A stretch of DNA of 64,000 nucleotides. Origin: Listeria cossartiae subsp. cayugensis (GTDB lineage: Bacteria > Bacillota > Bacilli > Lactobacillales > Listeriaceae). The notes beneath the pieces are model-generated. The model saw only the letters and a program-made list of their open reading frames with translations. It had not been told where the DNA came from and searched no databases. A program made the position numbers and the translations under genes. Shown piece by piece: positions 42,318 to 50,335 of this stretch (position 1 is the stretch's first letter; the number at the start of each line of letters is the position of its first letter). The stretch lies in contig NZ_JAARZC010000001.1 in assembly GCF_014229095.1 (NCBI RefSeq), forward strand, positions 620,001 through 684,000, in the 5' to 3' direction.

Positions 42318-43364
42318 ATGAATTGGTTAGAGAAGCTAAAAGAAAATGACACGGCAAGACGGGTGCTAGTGTTTATCCTGCTAGGCGTCGTTTTGTATTT
42401 ACTCAGAAGCATGATTGATTTAATATTACTAACTTTCATTTTTGCATTTTTAGTGACGCGATTAGAAAACGTTATTTTAAAAAGAATACGAATACCACGA
42501 AAATTAATAGTGATAGTCTTGTATTCGTTAGTTGCGATTTTTTTATACATCGCGATTGTACATTTTTTACCGATTTTAATTGATCAAATTTCCCAACTAG
42601 TAGATTCACTCGTAAAAATTTATAATAATCCTAGTGATAACACAATTGTGCAGTGGATTGTTGGATTTTTAAAAGAATCTAACATTCAAAAGTACTTACA
42701 AGCCGGCGTTGATTTTATTATTGCATCACTTTCAGGCATTGGCTCGGTTGGATTATCTTTCTTTTTAGCGCTAATCCTTAGCTTGTTTTTCTCCTTGGAA
42801 AAAGAACGCGTGACTTCCTTTACCGGACAATTTATGACGAGTAAAGTTGGTTTTATTTTTAAAGAAGCGGCATTTTTTGGAAAGAAATTTGTGGCGACTT
42901 TCGGTGTTGTTTTAGAGGCACAACTAATGATTGCGTTAGTAAATACGGTTATTACTACGATAGCACTGTATTTGATGGATTTTCCGCAGTTGCTTAGTTT
43001 GTCGATTATGGTGTTCGTGTTAGGACTGATTCCTGTTGCTGGGGTGATTATTTCCTGTATTCCGCTAGTACTTATCGCTTATACCGTTGGCGGATTCCAA
43101 GATGTTGTTTATATTTTAATTACGGTTGTTATCGTCCACGCAATTGAAACGTACATTTTAAATCCAAAACTAATGTCATCTAAAACGAATTTACCGGTAT
43201 TTTACACATTCATTATTTTAATATTCTCGGAAACATTCTTCGGGGTGTGGGGACTCATTGTCGGAATTCCAGTCTTCGTATTCCTGCTAGATATTTTGGA
43301 AGTAAGAAATGCGGATGATTTAAAGAAACGTACGATATTTGGACGCAAGAAAAAAGTAGATTAG
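42318..43364 (+). CDS. AI-2E family transporter (complete copy)
   Basis: A 348-residue membrane protein of the AI-2E/YhhT family with about eight helices. Motifs are FVTRLENVILKRIRIPRKL, SISMVFVLGLIPVAGVIIS-like region (VLGLIPVAGVII near 240) and the late ILNPKLMSSKTNLPVF (near 288). The ATG at 42318 follows GGCAGGTGA; an earlier in-frame start at 42282 lacks a site. The last residues, KKKVD, are encoded in one arm of a terminator shared with the converging hydrolase gene. Function unknown. Confidence 0.85.
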   Translation: MNWLEKLKENDTARRVLVFILLGVVLYLLRSMIDLILLTFIFAFLVTRLENVILKRIRIPRKLIVIVLYSLVAIFLYIAIVHFLPILIDQISQLVDSLVKIYNNPSDNTIVQWIVGFLKESNIQKYLQAGVDFIIASLSGIGSVGLSFFLALILSLFFSLEKERVTSFTGQFMTSKVGFIFKEAAFFGKKFVATFGVVLEAQLMIALVNTVITTIALYLMDFPQLLSLSIMVFVLGLIPVAGVIISCIPLVLIAYTVGGFQDVVYILITVVIVHAIETYILNPKLMSSKTNLPVFYTFIILIFSETFFGVWGLIVGIPVFVFLLDILEVRNADDLKKRTIFGRKKKVD

Positions 43365-43386
43365 GCATATGCTTAATCTACTTTTT
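43351..43386. terminator. Bidirectional palindromic terminator between convergent genes
   Basis: 18-base arms, nearly perfect: AAAAAGTAGATTA-G-GCAT against ATGC-T-TAATCTACTTTTT. The last codons of both genes lie in the arms. Confidence 0.9.
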
Positions 43387-44272
43387 CTTTCCCCCATAAA
43401 AAGTCGGCTACTTCCGCATCGACATCCGTGTTTTCGTGGAGTTTACTATGAGCGGCATTTTTTCCAGTGAAGGTTTTTTCTTGATAACTCTCTGCTTGAC
43501 CTTCGAAAATGAATTTGCCGGATAAGGCACTCGCGACAGAAACACTACCATCACTTTTCGTTCCATCTAAAGTATCACCTGCAATATTCAGCACACGTAA
43601 ATGAGTAGGGATTTTTTGTTTGTTTTTCATAAATTCGCTATAACGGTCGGAGGATTGTTTGGGTCCTTTATCTGTAAGGTCGTACGCCGTAACACCATCA
43701 TCCCCAATAACTAATCCATTGAGCGGGGAGCCGATTAACACTAGTTTTTCAAGAATAGGATAGGCTTTGTCGCTGCCGACTTTTTCAATATAACTTGTTA
43801 AACTAACGCCACCCATGGAATGACCGACTGCGTATACTTTCTCAATGTGATAATTATTCTTCAGCTCTTTCATCACATTTTGAATCCACTGTGCTTGATT
43901 ATCCATTGAGCTCTTGTTATCTTCAAAAACGACTTGAATTGTTGGGTTATTACTAAATTTATCGTAGTTTCCGTCTGTACTTACTGTTCCATCAGCGGCT
44001 ACGGTCATTACGAGTGATTTAGTCACATCGCCCTCATCGGCAAGACGGTTAATCATTCCGCCAAATGAATTTGCAGTTCCAGAATAGCCATGGACAAAAA
44101 GGGTAGGAATCGCAATTTCAGAAACGGGATTGACCGTTTTTTTCGTTGTTTTATTGCTAGTTATAGTAGGTTCTTTGGCTGCTTTTTTAGTCGGTTCAAA
44201 TTGAAGGAAAATTATCCAGAAGCCAGCAACAATAATGGCTAAAATGATAATGGCAATTATAACTTTTTTCAT
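43373..44272 (-). CDS. DUF915-type alpha/beta hydrolase, copy 1
   Basis: A 299-residue secreted or membrane-anchored alpha/beta hydrolase of the DUF915 family. An N-terminal hydrophobic anchor (about 3-22) is followed by a Lys/Thr-rich linker and the hydrolase core. The nucleophile elbow is VGHSMGG (near 145), and the domain starts with FVHGYSGTANSF. It is probably an esterase or lipase-like protein of the outer membrane face; the substrate is unknown. The ATG at 44272 is at proper spacing from AAAGGATG. It is the tandem paralogue of the next gene. Confidence 0.85.
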   Translation of the reverse strand: MKKVIIAIIILAIIVAGFWIIFLQFEPTKKAAKEPTITSNKTTKKTVNPVSEIAIPTLFVHGYSGTANSFGGMINRLADEGDVTKSLVMTVAADGTVSTDGNYDKFSNNPTIQVVFEDNKSSMDNQAQWIQNVMKELKNNYHIEKVYAVGHSMGGVSLTSYIEKVGSDKAYPILEKLVLIGSPLNGLVIGDDGVTAYDLTDKGPKQSSDRYSEFMKNKQKIPTHLRVLNIAGDTLDGTKSDGSVSVASALSGKFIFEGQAESYQEKTFTGKNAAHSKLHENTDVDAEVADFLWGKEKVD

Positions 44273-44291
44273 TCGAAACATCCTTTAATAT

Positions 44292-45113
44292 TTATTTCTC
44301 GCCCCATAAAAACTGGCCAACATATTTATCAACGACAGTAGACTCATGCATGCTGCTGTGCGTTGCTTGCGGTCCTTTGATGACATGTGTAATCACTTTT
44401 TGATGTGCAAATAATTTTTCGCCATATAAGACGCTATCTAATTTTACTTCACCATCACTATTCGAGCCATCTTCCAAATTACCACCAATAATCATAATTT
44501 CTGTATTATCGGGTAAAACTTTCGCCATTTTTTCAGCAAATTTTGCGTGGACGTTATTGGCGTTTTTAATATCCACCTGCTGATCACCGTTAACATACTC
44601 TTCCGGATAAAATGGCACGGCAAGGAAAACAATTTTATTTACTTGCGGATAGGATTTGTTTTTTTCATAACTTGCTAAATATGCTACCCAAGCGCCGCCG
44701 CCCATCGAATGACCAACCGCGTTGAATTTTTTAATGTCATAATTTTGTTGTAAATAAGACATGACTTTTTTTGTCCACATGGATTGTTGAGGAAGTGTTG
44801 CCCGATTATCTTCAAAAACAATGTTGATAAGTGGATTTTTTTCATTTTTATTATAAGTTCCAGTTGTAGAAATATCACCATCTGGACTGACATTGACAGT
44901 TAATGACTCTGTGCCCCAATCATACTTTTGATCAAAGCGACGTATCATTCCATGAAGTGAACGGTCTGTCCCGCGATAACCATGAATAAAAATGGTCGGA
45001 ATGGCATCGTTGGCTGCTTTTGGATATGACGTGTTAATTGTGAGTAAAATAAAAATCGCTCCAACTAAACAGCCTAATGGTAAGATAATGGAGAAGAACA
45101 CGCGCTTTAGCAT
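44292..45113 (-). CDS. DUF915-type alpha/beta hydrolase, copy 2
   Basis: A 273-residue paralogue of the neighbouring gene, 19 bases upstream. N-terminal membrane anchor (about 5-26), FIHGYRGTDRSLHGM, nucleophile elbow VGHSMGGGAW (near 137) and the late ATHSSMHEST around the catalytic His. The ATG follows AAAGGGG. The two copies probably share a promoter. Function not known. Confidence 0.85.
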   Translation of the reverse strand: MLKRVFFSIILPLGCLVGAIFILLTINTSYPKAANDAIPTIFIHGYRGTDRSLHGMIRRFDQKYDWGTESLTVNVSPDGDISTTGTYNKNEKNPLINIVFEDNRATLPQQSMWTKKVMSYLQQNYDIKKFNAVGHSMGGGAWVAYLASYEKNKSYPQVNKIVFLAVPFYPEEYVNGDQQVDIKNANNVHAKFAEKMAKVLPDNTEIMIIGGNLEDGSNSDGEVKLDSVLYGEKLFAHQKVITHVIKGPQATHSSMHESTVVDKYVGQFLWGEK

Positions 45114-45270
45114 TATTTTACGCCCCTTTAAATTTCGTTATGAACAAATTATACATTTTTTTAAAGCAAAACGCACGATTGGTCCTCTTTTTCTACCAAT
45201 TTAATAGTTTATTCTCATGGAAACATATAGTATACTGGAAAAATAAGCGAAGAAACGGAGGCATTTTTAT

Positions 45271-45729
45271 ATGATTAAACGAACTGGTGAGATAGTACTC
45301 GCTATTATAGGTCTTATTTTTAGTGTACTGACACAAGCAGCTATTGCTATTATAGGTCTTTTAATGACAAGTGGTTCAAAAGGAAAAGAAGGCTTAGCGA
45401 CATTTTACAATAATTACTACCAAACAATGACAGAACGGGAAATTCCTAAAAGTGAAATTCCTGACCCTGACCGCGTGCTAAATTTCGTCCAAACATTATC
45501 TTGGACAACATTAACAGGTGGACTGATTACGCTTGCTCTTGGCGGATTTGGTATTTATTATATAATGAAAAATAGAAAACCAGTCTTTGCGGGATATTTG
45601 TTTTTAGCAGCAGGCATTGTATCGCTACTTTCAACCGCGTTGATTACTTTTATTCCTGCGATACTACTGATTGTCGCAGCAATTCTTTGTTTTGTTCGCA
45701 AGCCTAAAAGCACTTTTTCAGGATTATAA
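45271..45729 (+). CDS. DUF4064 membrane protein
   Basis: A 152-residue protein with four hydrophobic helices (about 7-30, 75-95, 103-120, 128-145). The N-terminal pattern IKRTGEIVLAIIGLIFSV fits DUF4064. An extracytoplasmic loop lies between helices 1 and 2. The ATG follows AACGGAGG. Monocistronic, with a strong terminator. Function unknown. Confidence 0.8.
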   Translation: MIKRTGEIVLAIIGLIFSVLTQAAIAIIGLLMTSGSKGKEGLATFYNNYYQTMTEREIPKSEIPDPDRVLNFVQTLSWTTLTGGLITLALGGFGIYYIMKNRKPVFAGYLFLAAGIVSLLSTALITFIPAILLIVAAILCFVRKPKSTFSGL

Positions 45730-45734
45730 TTTGT

Positions 45735-45766
45735 AACGAGCTTGAATTTTTCAAGCTCGTTTTTGT
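45735..45766 (+). terminator. Terminator after the DUF4064 gene
   Basis: AACGAGCTTGAA / TTCAAGCTCGTT arms, short T loop, then TTTTG. Confidence 0.88.
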
Positions 45767-45822
45767 TTTATTAGCCGTTTTTTAGGGAATAAAATAGTGG
45801 ATTTCAAGAGGAGGTTGATAGT

Positions 45823-46056
45823 GTGAAAAATAAAGTAGGAATTATTGCCGGAGCAGTCGCTGGGGTCGCTGGGGTTTTAGCCTGTGCAGCAATTTATGTA
45901 GTGAAAAAGCAAATGCCGCCTACCCCTTTTGATGAGGTAAATGATATTCGAACACGTTATGAGGACAAAGAAATTTCGGAAACAGAGCTAGAAGAGAACA
46001 ACATGATTTCAGAAGGTGGCGTTTCTTCTATTCAATATGAAGAAAAAGTAAAATAA
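45823..46056 (+). CDS. Small single-helix membrane protein
   Basis: A 77-residue protein. An N-terminal helix (about 4-27, Gly/Ala-rich) anchors it, and the acidic remainder (about 28-77) should be exposed. GTG start after GAGGAGG; a second GTG two bases upstream is out of frame. I do not recognise a family. Its stop is followed by a G-U rich stem-loop with a T run. Confidence 0.7.
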   Translation: MKNKVGIIAGAVAGVAGVLACAAIYVVKKQMPPTPFDEVNDIRTRYEDKEISETELEENNMISEGGVSSIQYEEKVK

Positions 46057-46061
46057 ACGAA

Positions 46062-46105
46062 AAGCAGTTTGTATCTTGCGTTACGCGGGAAGCAAGCTGT
46101 TTTTA
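46062..46105 (+). terminator. Terminator after the small membrane protein gene
   Basis: AAGCAGTTTGT pairs with GCAAGCTGTTT (wobble pairs), followed by TTTTTAT. Confidence 0.65.
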
Positions 46106-46208
46106 TATTCGTAAAAAACTGCTTATTATAGTAGATATATGTTATCCTGTAGTTAGACAATAGGGCTCAAGTTGTAGGTGAATTTCCTTCTACAGCGGGT
46201 TATTATAC

Positions 46209-46237
46209 TTGATACATAGCGTTATGATAGGTACAGT
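46209..46237 (+). promoter_or_regulatory. Promoter of the LiaI/LiaH-like pair
   Basis: TTGATA (46209-46214), 17-base spacer, TACAGT (46232-46237). The 229-base gap 46057-46285 holds this promoter and a small TGTAG/CTACA stem but no ORF. Confidence 0.55.
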
Positions 46238-46285
46238 AATAAAAGAAAATATATCAGCTACATTTGGAAGTTAGGAGGTAGACGC

Positions 46286-46600
46286 ATGAGAGCAATATTC
46301 ATTGGCGTATTAATTGTTTTACTAATAGCGATGATACTTATCGTCTTATGGCCAGCAATCATGGCAACTATTGGCGCAGTACTCGGCTTTTGGTCACTAA
46401 AGAAATTACTTGAAGCAAAATCTGTAAGCGAAAAAGTTATTTATGGTGTTCTAATCGGCGTGGGTGCCTTAATAATTCTAGCTAACTTAAAAGGAATTTT
46501 GGTTGTCGCAATTATCGGAGCAATCATTTACTTCCTAACTAGAAATAAAAATAAACCAAGAAAAAATGATGACGTATTCGACTACCCATACAATAAATAA
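46286..46600 (+). CDS. LiaI-like small membrane protein
   Basis: A 104-residue protein with three hydrophobic helices (about 5-45, 55-75, 75-90) and a charged C-terminal tail. Size, topology and coupling to a coiled-coil gene resemble LiaI/PspC-type stress proteins. From memory the L. monocytogenes pair lmo0954-lmo0955 is part of the LiaSR cell-envelope response. Likely a membrane anchor for its partner. The ribosome binding site is AGGAGG. Confidence 0.7.
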   Translation: MRAIFIGVLIVLLIAMILIVLWPAIMATIGAVLGFWSLKKLLEAKSVSEKVIYGVLIGVGALIILANLKGILVVAIIGAIIYFLTRNKNKPRKNDDVFDYPYNK

Positions 46601-46615
46601 TTGGAGGAGAAAAAA

Positions 46616-47461
46616 ATGGCAAACCTTTTTGAAAAAATGAAACAATGGAATAAAGAAGTTAGTGAAAAAATTGAGAAACGTGAAGAAAAACGTCGTAATT
46701 CGGTAAGTTACTATATGGATAAAACAAAACAAGAAATGAAAGATGCAGAACGCATGGTAGAAAAACAACGCGAACTAAAGTCTCTTTTCTATAAAGAATA
46801 TAAAGAAATGGAAGTTTATGTGGAAAAACGTCGTCGCCAAGCAGAAATTGCAAAAGAAGCTGGCGAAACAAAACTAGCTGAGTTCGCTTTAGAGGAAGTA
46901 GCTCAATACGAAGAACAATTAGAAGCTACGAAAGGCCACTACGACCAAGCGTCCGAACAACTTGAAAAATTAGAACTACGCATGCACGAAATGCGCTTAA
47001 AATGGAAAAATCTTAAAACACAACATTTAGCTGAAATGGCTGAAAAAAATGCTACCGAAACATCCGAAAAAATGGACAAAGTTATCCATGATATGAGCTG
47101 GGGTAGCGTTAGCGACTATCATGAAGCACAAAAACAACGCGACTTAGCTGAAGAAGCAGAGAAAAAAGCCGATATGAACAAAGAACTTTCTCAATCATTT
47201 GATGACCTTATGGACGAACTGGAAAAGAAAACAAAGAAAAGTAAAGAAATCATCAAAGATAAAGCACAAAACTTTACTACAATGGTAGATGAAATTATTG
47301 AACGTGAAAAACAAAATTTCAAGAAACCAGAAAAAGCTTCGATGGAAGATCAATTAAATGAACTAGAAAAAGAAGCTGCAAAAGAACAACCAAAAGAAGA
47401 AAAAGAAGTACTGATTCCAGAACTAGAGAAAAAAGAAGAAGAGAACGAAACAGATAAATAA
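46616..47461 (+). CDS. Coiled-coil protein, PspA/LiaH-like
   Basis: A 281-residue soluble protein that is almost wholly charged coiled coil (Lys/Glu/Gln-rich, no Cys). It has the length and pattern of the PspA/LiaH family: N-terminal helix, long hairpin with QREL and LEEVAQYEEQLEATK, then a long variable acidic tail. LiaH-type proteins form rings that stabilise the membrane under envelope stress. Start ATG at 46616 after GGAGGAG (an in-frame TTG at 46601 overlaps the previous stop). Family assignment is by pattern and operon partner; I see no diagnostic motif. Confidence 0.7.
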   Translation: MANLFEKMKQWNKEVSEKIEKREEKRRNSVSYYMDKTKQEMKDAERMVEKQRELKSLFYKEYKEMEVYVEKRRRQAEIAKEAGETKLAEFALEEVAQYEEQLEATKGHYDQASEQLEKLELRMHEMRLKWKNLKTQHLAEMAEKNATETSEKMDKVIHDMSWGSVSDYHEAQKQRDLAEEAEKKADMNKELSQSFDDLMDELEKKTKKSKEIIKDKAQNFTTMVDEIIEREKQNFKKPEKASMEDQLNELEKEAAKEQPKEEKEVLIPELEKKEEENETDK

Positions 47462-47468
47462 AACCGTA

Positions 47469-47498
47469 AGCGCAGAATTAATATTCTGCGCTTTTTTT
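47469..47498 (+). terminator. Terminator of the LiaI/LiaH-like unit
   Basis: AGCGCAGAAT / ATTCTGCGCT arms, loop TAAT, T run. Confidence 0.92.
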
Positions 47499-47557
47499 AT
47501 GCGTTCACCATTTTTTTGGTTATTTTAATTTTTTTTGGGTAAAGAGGAAAAGATAAG

Positions 47558-47585
47558 TTGCATTTTAATAGATACATGCTATAAT
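47558..47585 (+). promoter_or_regulatory. Promoter of the nag operon
   Basis: TTGCAT (47558-47563), 16-base spacer, TATAAT (47580-47585). The start lies inside the NagR-like operator. Confidence 0.65.
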
Positions 47586-47587
47586 AA

Positions 47588-47599
47588 TTGGTATAGACC
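47588..47599. promoter_or_regulatory. NagR (dre-type) operator
   Basis: TTGGTATAGACC matches the NagR/DasR-type palindrome TGGTCTAGACCA with one changed base, and sits at the transcription start of nagA. NagR is encoded in the same operon. Confidence 0.75.
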
Positions 47600-47623
47600 G
47601 ATTTAATGAGGAGGCAAATTGTA

Positions 47624-48757
47624 ATGACTAACAAAGTAATTACTAACGCTACAATTTATACTGGTAAAGGTGTTCTAGAAAATGCTTTCGTACGTTTTGA
47701 TAAACAAATTTTAGAAGTTGGCTCAATGGCTAATTTTCAAGCGGACAAAGCGGAAGAAGTAATCGATGCAAAAGGACAAAAACTTGTTCCAGGTTTCATT
47801 GATGTTCATTCACATGGTGGTTATAGTTTTGACGCAATGGATGCAGATCCAGACGCACTTAGAAAACAAGTAAATGGTATGTTAAATGAAGGGATTACTA
47901 CTTACTTCCCAACAACGATGACGCAATCTCACGAAAATATCGAAAAAGCGCTAAAAGTGATTAACGAAGTCGCGCAAACAGAACCTGTTATTGGCGGGAT
48001 TCATTTGGAAGGTCCATTTGTTTCCAAAGTCTTTAAAGGAGCGCAACCAGAAGAATATATCCAAGCGCCTGACTTAGAACTTTTCAAAAAATGGTTTGAT
48101 ATTTCTGGTGGGTTAATTAAATTAGTAACATATGCACCAGAACATGACACTTCTGCTGATTTTGAAAATTTGTGTTTCGAACTAGGAGTTGTTCCAAGTA
48201 TTGGTCACTCTAATGATGTGCGTGAACACTTGAAAACAAGTAAAGCGACACATGCGACACATTTATATAATGCATGTCATCGTATGACACACCGCGAGCC
48301 AGGTGTTCCAGGTCACGTTTTACTAGAACGCGGTATTAATGCAGAACTAATTGTTGATGGTATTCACGTTCATCCTGATATGGTGAAATTAGCCTATCAA
48401 ATGAAAGGGCCAGAACATTTATGCATTATCACTGACTCAATGCGAGCAAAAGGTATGCCAGAAGGAAAATCCGAACTTGGCGGCCAAACTGTTATCGTAA
48501 AAGATAAACAAGCTCGTTTAGAAGATGGAACTTTAGCCGGAAGCGTACTTACTTACGACGACGGTTTCCGCAACATGATTAAATTTACAGGATGCTCCGT
48601 TGAAGAAGCAGTTCTTATGTCTTCTGGAAACCAAGCACGCGAATTTAATTTAACACAAAAAGGTGCAATCGAGGCTGGTAAAGATGCAGATTTCAACTTA
48701 CTAGACGAAGATTTACACATTACAGCAACTTATTCATTCGGAAAAAAACATTCTTGA
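47624..48757 (+). CDS. nagA: N-acetylglucosamine-6-phosphate deacetylase
   Basis: A 377-residue amidohydrolase. DVHSHGG (near residue 58) and IHLEGPF (near 127) supply metal ligands. GHSNDV and THLYNACHRM follow, with the DSMRAKGMPEG substrate loop near 275. It converts GlcNAc-6-P to GlcN-6-P and acetate, feeding amino sugars into glycolysis and cell-wall synthesis. Start ATG at 47624 after GGAGGC; the in-frame start at 47606 overlaps the site. First gene of nagA-nagB-nagR, with a NagR box at the promoter. Confidence 0.95.
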   Translation: MTNKVITNATIYTGKGVLENAFVRFDKQILEVGSMANFQADKAEEVIDAKGQKLVPGFIDVHSHGGYSFDAMDADPDALRKQVNGMLNEGITTYFPTTMTQSHENIEKALKVINEVAQTEPVIGGIHLEGPFVSKVFKGAQPEEYIQAPDLELFKKWFDISGGLIKLVTYAPEHDTSADFENLCFELGVVPSIGHSNDVREHLKTSKATHATHLYNACHRMTHREPGVPGHVLLERGINAELIVDGIHVHPDMVKLAYQMKGPEHLCIITDSMRAKGMPEGKSELGGQTVIVKDKQARLEDGTLAGSVLTYDDGFRNMIKFTGCSVEEAVLMSSGNQAREFNLTQKGAIEAGKDADFNLLDEDLHITATYSFGKKHS

Positions 48758-48772
48758 GAGGAAGATAATAAA

Positions 48773-49477
48773 ATGCAACTTATCACAACAGAAAATAAAT
48801 TAGCAGGTTCCAAAAAAGCGTTAGAAATTATCGAAAAAGGCATTACATCAGGTGAAGTAAACACACTTGGCCTAGCAACAGGAAGTACACCAGAAACACT
48901 TTATGCTGAGCTTGTAAAAAGCGATGTTGACACGAAAAATGTAACAACAACGAACCTAGATGAATATGTAGGTCTTGCAGCAAACGACCCAAACAGTTAT
49001 CATTACTATATGAACGACTTGTTATTCTCTAAAAAAGCATTTAAAGAAAGTTTCTTACCAAACGGAGAAGCGACGGATGCAGAAGCAGAATGCGCACGTT
49101 ATGAAGAAATTTTATCTGAGCACCCAATTGATATTCAAGTGCTTGGAATTGGAACAAATGGCCACATCGGTTTTAACGAACCAGGAACTTCTTTTGATTC
49201 GTTAACACATAAAGTCGTTTTAACAGATTCTACTCGTGAAGCAAACAAACGCTTTTTCGAAAGAGAAGAAGATGTTCCAACACATGCTTATTCTATGGGA
49301 ATTAAATCAATCATGAATGCGAAGAAAATTATCCTACTTGCTTTTGGTGAAAACAAAGCACAAGCAATCAAAGAAACTATTAAAGGACCTGTAGATGTGA
49401 ATTGTCCTGCTTCTGTACTTCAAAATCATCCAGATGTTACTGTGATTCTTGACAACGAGGCGGCGTCACTTCTATAA
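48773..49477 (+). CDS. nagB: Glucosamine-6-phosphate deaminase
   Basis: A 234-residue NagB. Motifs LGLATGSTPETLYAEL (near 34), TTNLDEYVGL (near 60), GIGTNGHIGFNEPGTSF (near 125) with the ring-opening His, and TDSTREANKRFF. It turns GlcN-6-P into fructose-6-P and ammonia. Shorter than the allosteric E. coli enzyme (266) because it lacks the allosteric tail, like B. subtilis NagB. It is 15 bases after nagA. Confidence 0.95.
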   Translation: MQLITTENKLAGSKKALEIIEKGITSGEVNTLGLATGSTPETLYAELVKSDVDTKNVTTTNLDEYVGLAANDPNSYHYYMNDLLFSKKAFKESFLPNGEATDAEAECARYEEILSEHPIDIQVLGIGTNGHIGFNEPGTSFDSLTHKVVLTDSTREANKRFFEREEDVPTHAYSMGIKSIMNAKKIILLAFGENKAQAIKETIKGPVDVNCPASVLQNHPDVTVILDNEAASLL

Positions 49478-49492
49478 GAAGAGGGCGGGAAA

Positions 49493-50215
49493 ATGATCGA
49501 TAAACAATCAGGAATACCGATTTACATTCAGATTCAAAGTGAAATTAAAAAGAAAATGGAAGATGGCGTCTGGAAAGTTGGCACATCGATTCCAGCTGAA
49601 CGTCAACTTGCCGAAATGTTCCACGTGAGCCGAATGACAGTAAGACAAGCCATTCAAGGCCTCGTTGATGATAACATTTTGCAAAGACGTGTTGGTGCTG
49701 GGACTTTTATTGCGGAAAAGAAATTAACCGAACGACTTGAAGCGGTTACGAGTTTTACGAATTTGATGTTACAAGAAGGAAAAGTTCCTTCGACGCGAAT
49801 CGTATCGTACGGCATTCGTCCGGCAAGTACGCAAGAACAAGAAGCCTTACAACTACCAGAAAACAGCAATGTAATGAAAATTGAGCGGATTCGTTACGGC
49901 GACCGCGTGCCAATTCTTTACGAAGTTGCTGCCATTCCAGAAAAAATTGCTTCACTGCTAACAAAGGAAGACATAATGGATTCCCTTTATAAAGCGATTG
50001 AATTAAAACTTGGTCAAACAATTGGAGAAGCAGAACAAATTATGGAAGCTTCTTTAGTGTCAGAAAAAATTGCGCCATATCTTGATGTAAAACTCGGCTC
50101 ACCGGTTATGAAACTCAGACAAATTACAACCTTAGAAGACGGTCGACCATTTGAATTTACACGTTCTCAGTATGTAGGTAGTAGATTTCAATTTGTAGCT
50201 AGGATTAAACAATAA
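49493..50215 (+). CDS. nagR: GntR/HutC-type repressor NagR
   Basis: A 240-residue HutC-subfamily GntR repressor, B. subtilis NagR (YvoA)-like. DNA-binding domain (about 1-70, IPIYIQIQSEIKKKMEDGVW, ERQLAEMFHVSRMTVRQAI) and UTRA effector domain (about 85-240). It should bind the TTGGTATAGACC box before nagA and release on GlcN-6-P. Last gene of the operon, followed by a stem-loop. Effector by homology. Confidence 0.93.
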   Translation: MIDKQSGIPIYIQIQSEIKKKMEDGVWKVGTSIPAERQLAEMFHVSRMTVRQAIQGLVDDNILQRRVGAGTFIAEKKLTERLEAVTSFTNLMLQEGKVPSTRIVSYGIRPASTQEQEALQLPENSNVMKIERIRYGDRVPILYEVAAIPEKIASLLTKEDIMDSLYKAIELKLGQTIGEAEQIMEASLVSEKIAPYLDVKLGSPVMKLRQITTLEDGRPFEFTRSQYVGSRFQFVARIKQ

Positions 50216-50217
50216 AT

Positions 50218-50256
50218 CAAAAGCTTGAGGTAGCATGCGTGCGCTTCAAGCTTTTT
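50218..50256 (+). terminator. Terminator of the nag operon
   Basis: AAAAGCTTGAG / CTTCAAGCTTTT arms with a long loop, T run. Confidence 0.85.
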
Positions 50257-50335
50257 TGCTTAATGATTTTCGTTGTCTTTTTGCAAATAAAAAAGTATAA
50301 TGAGATGAGTAAAAAATTTGCGGGGAGGACTAGCC

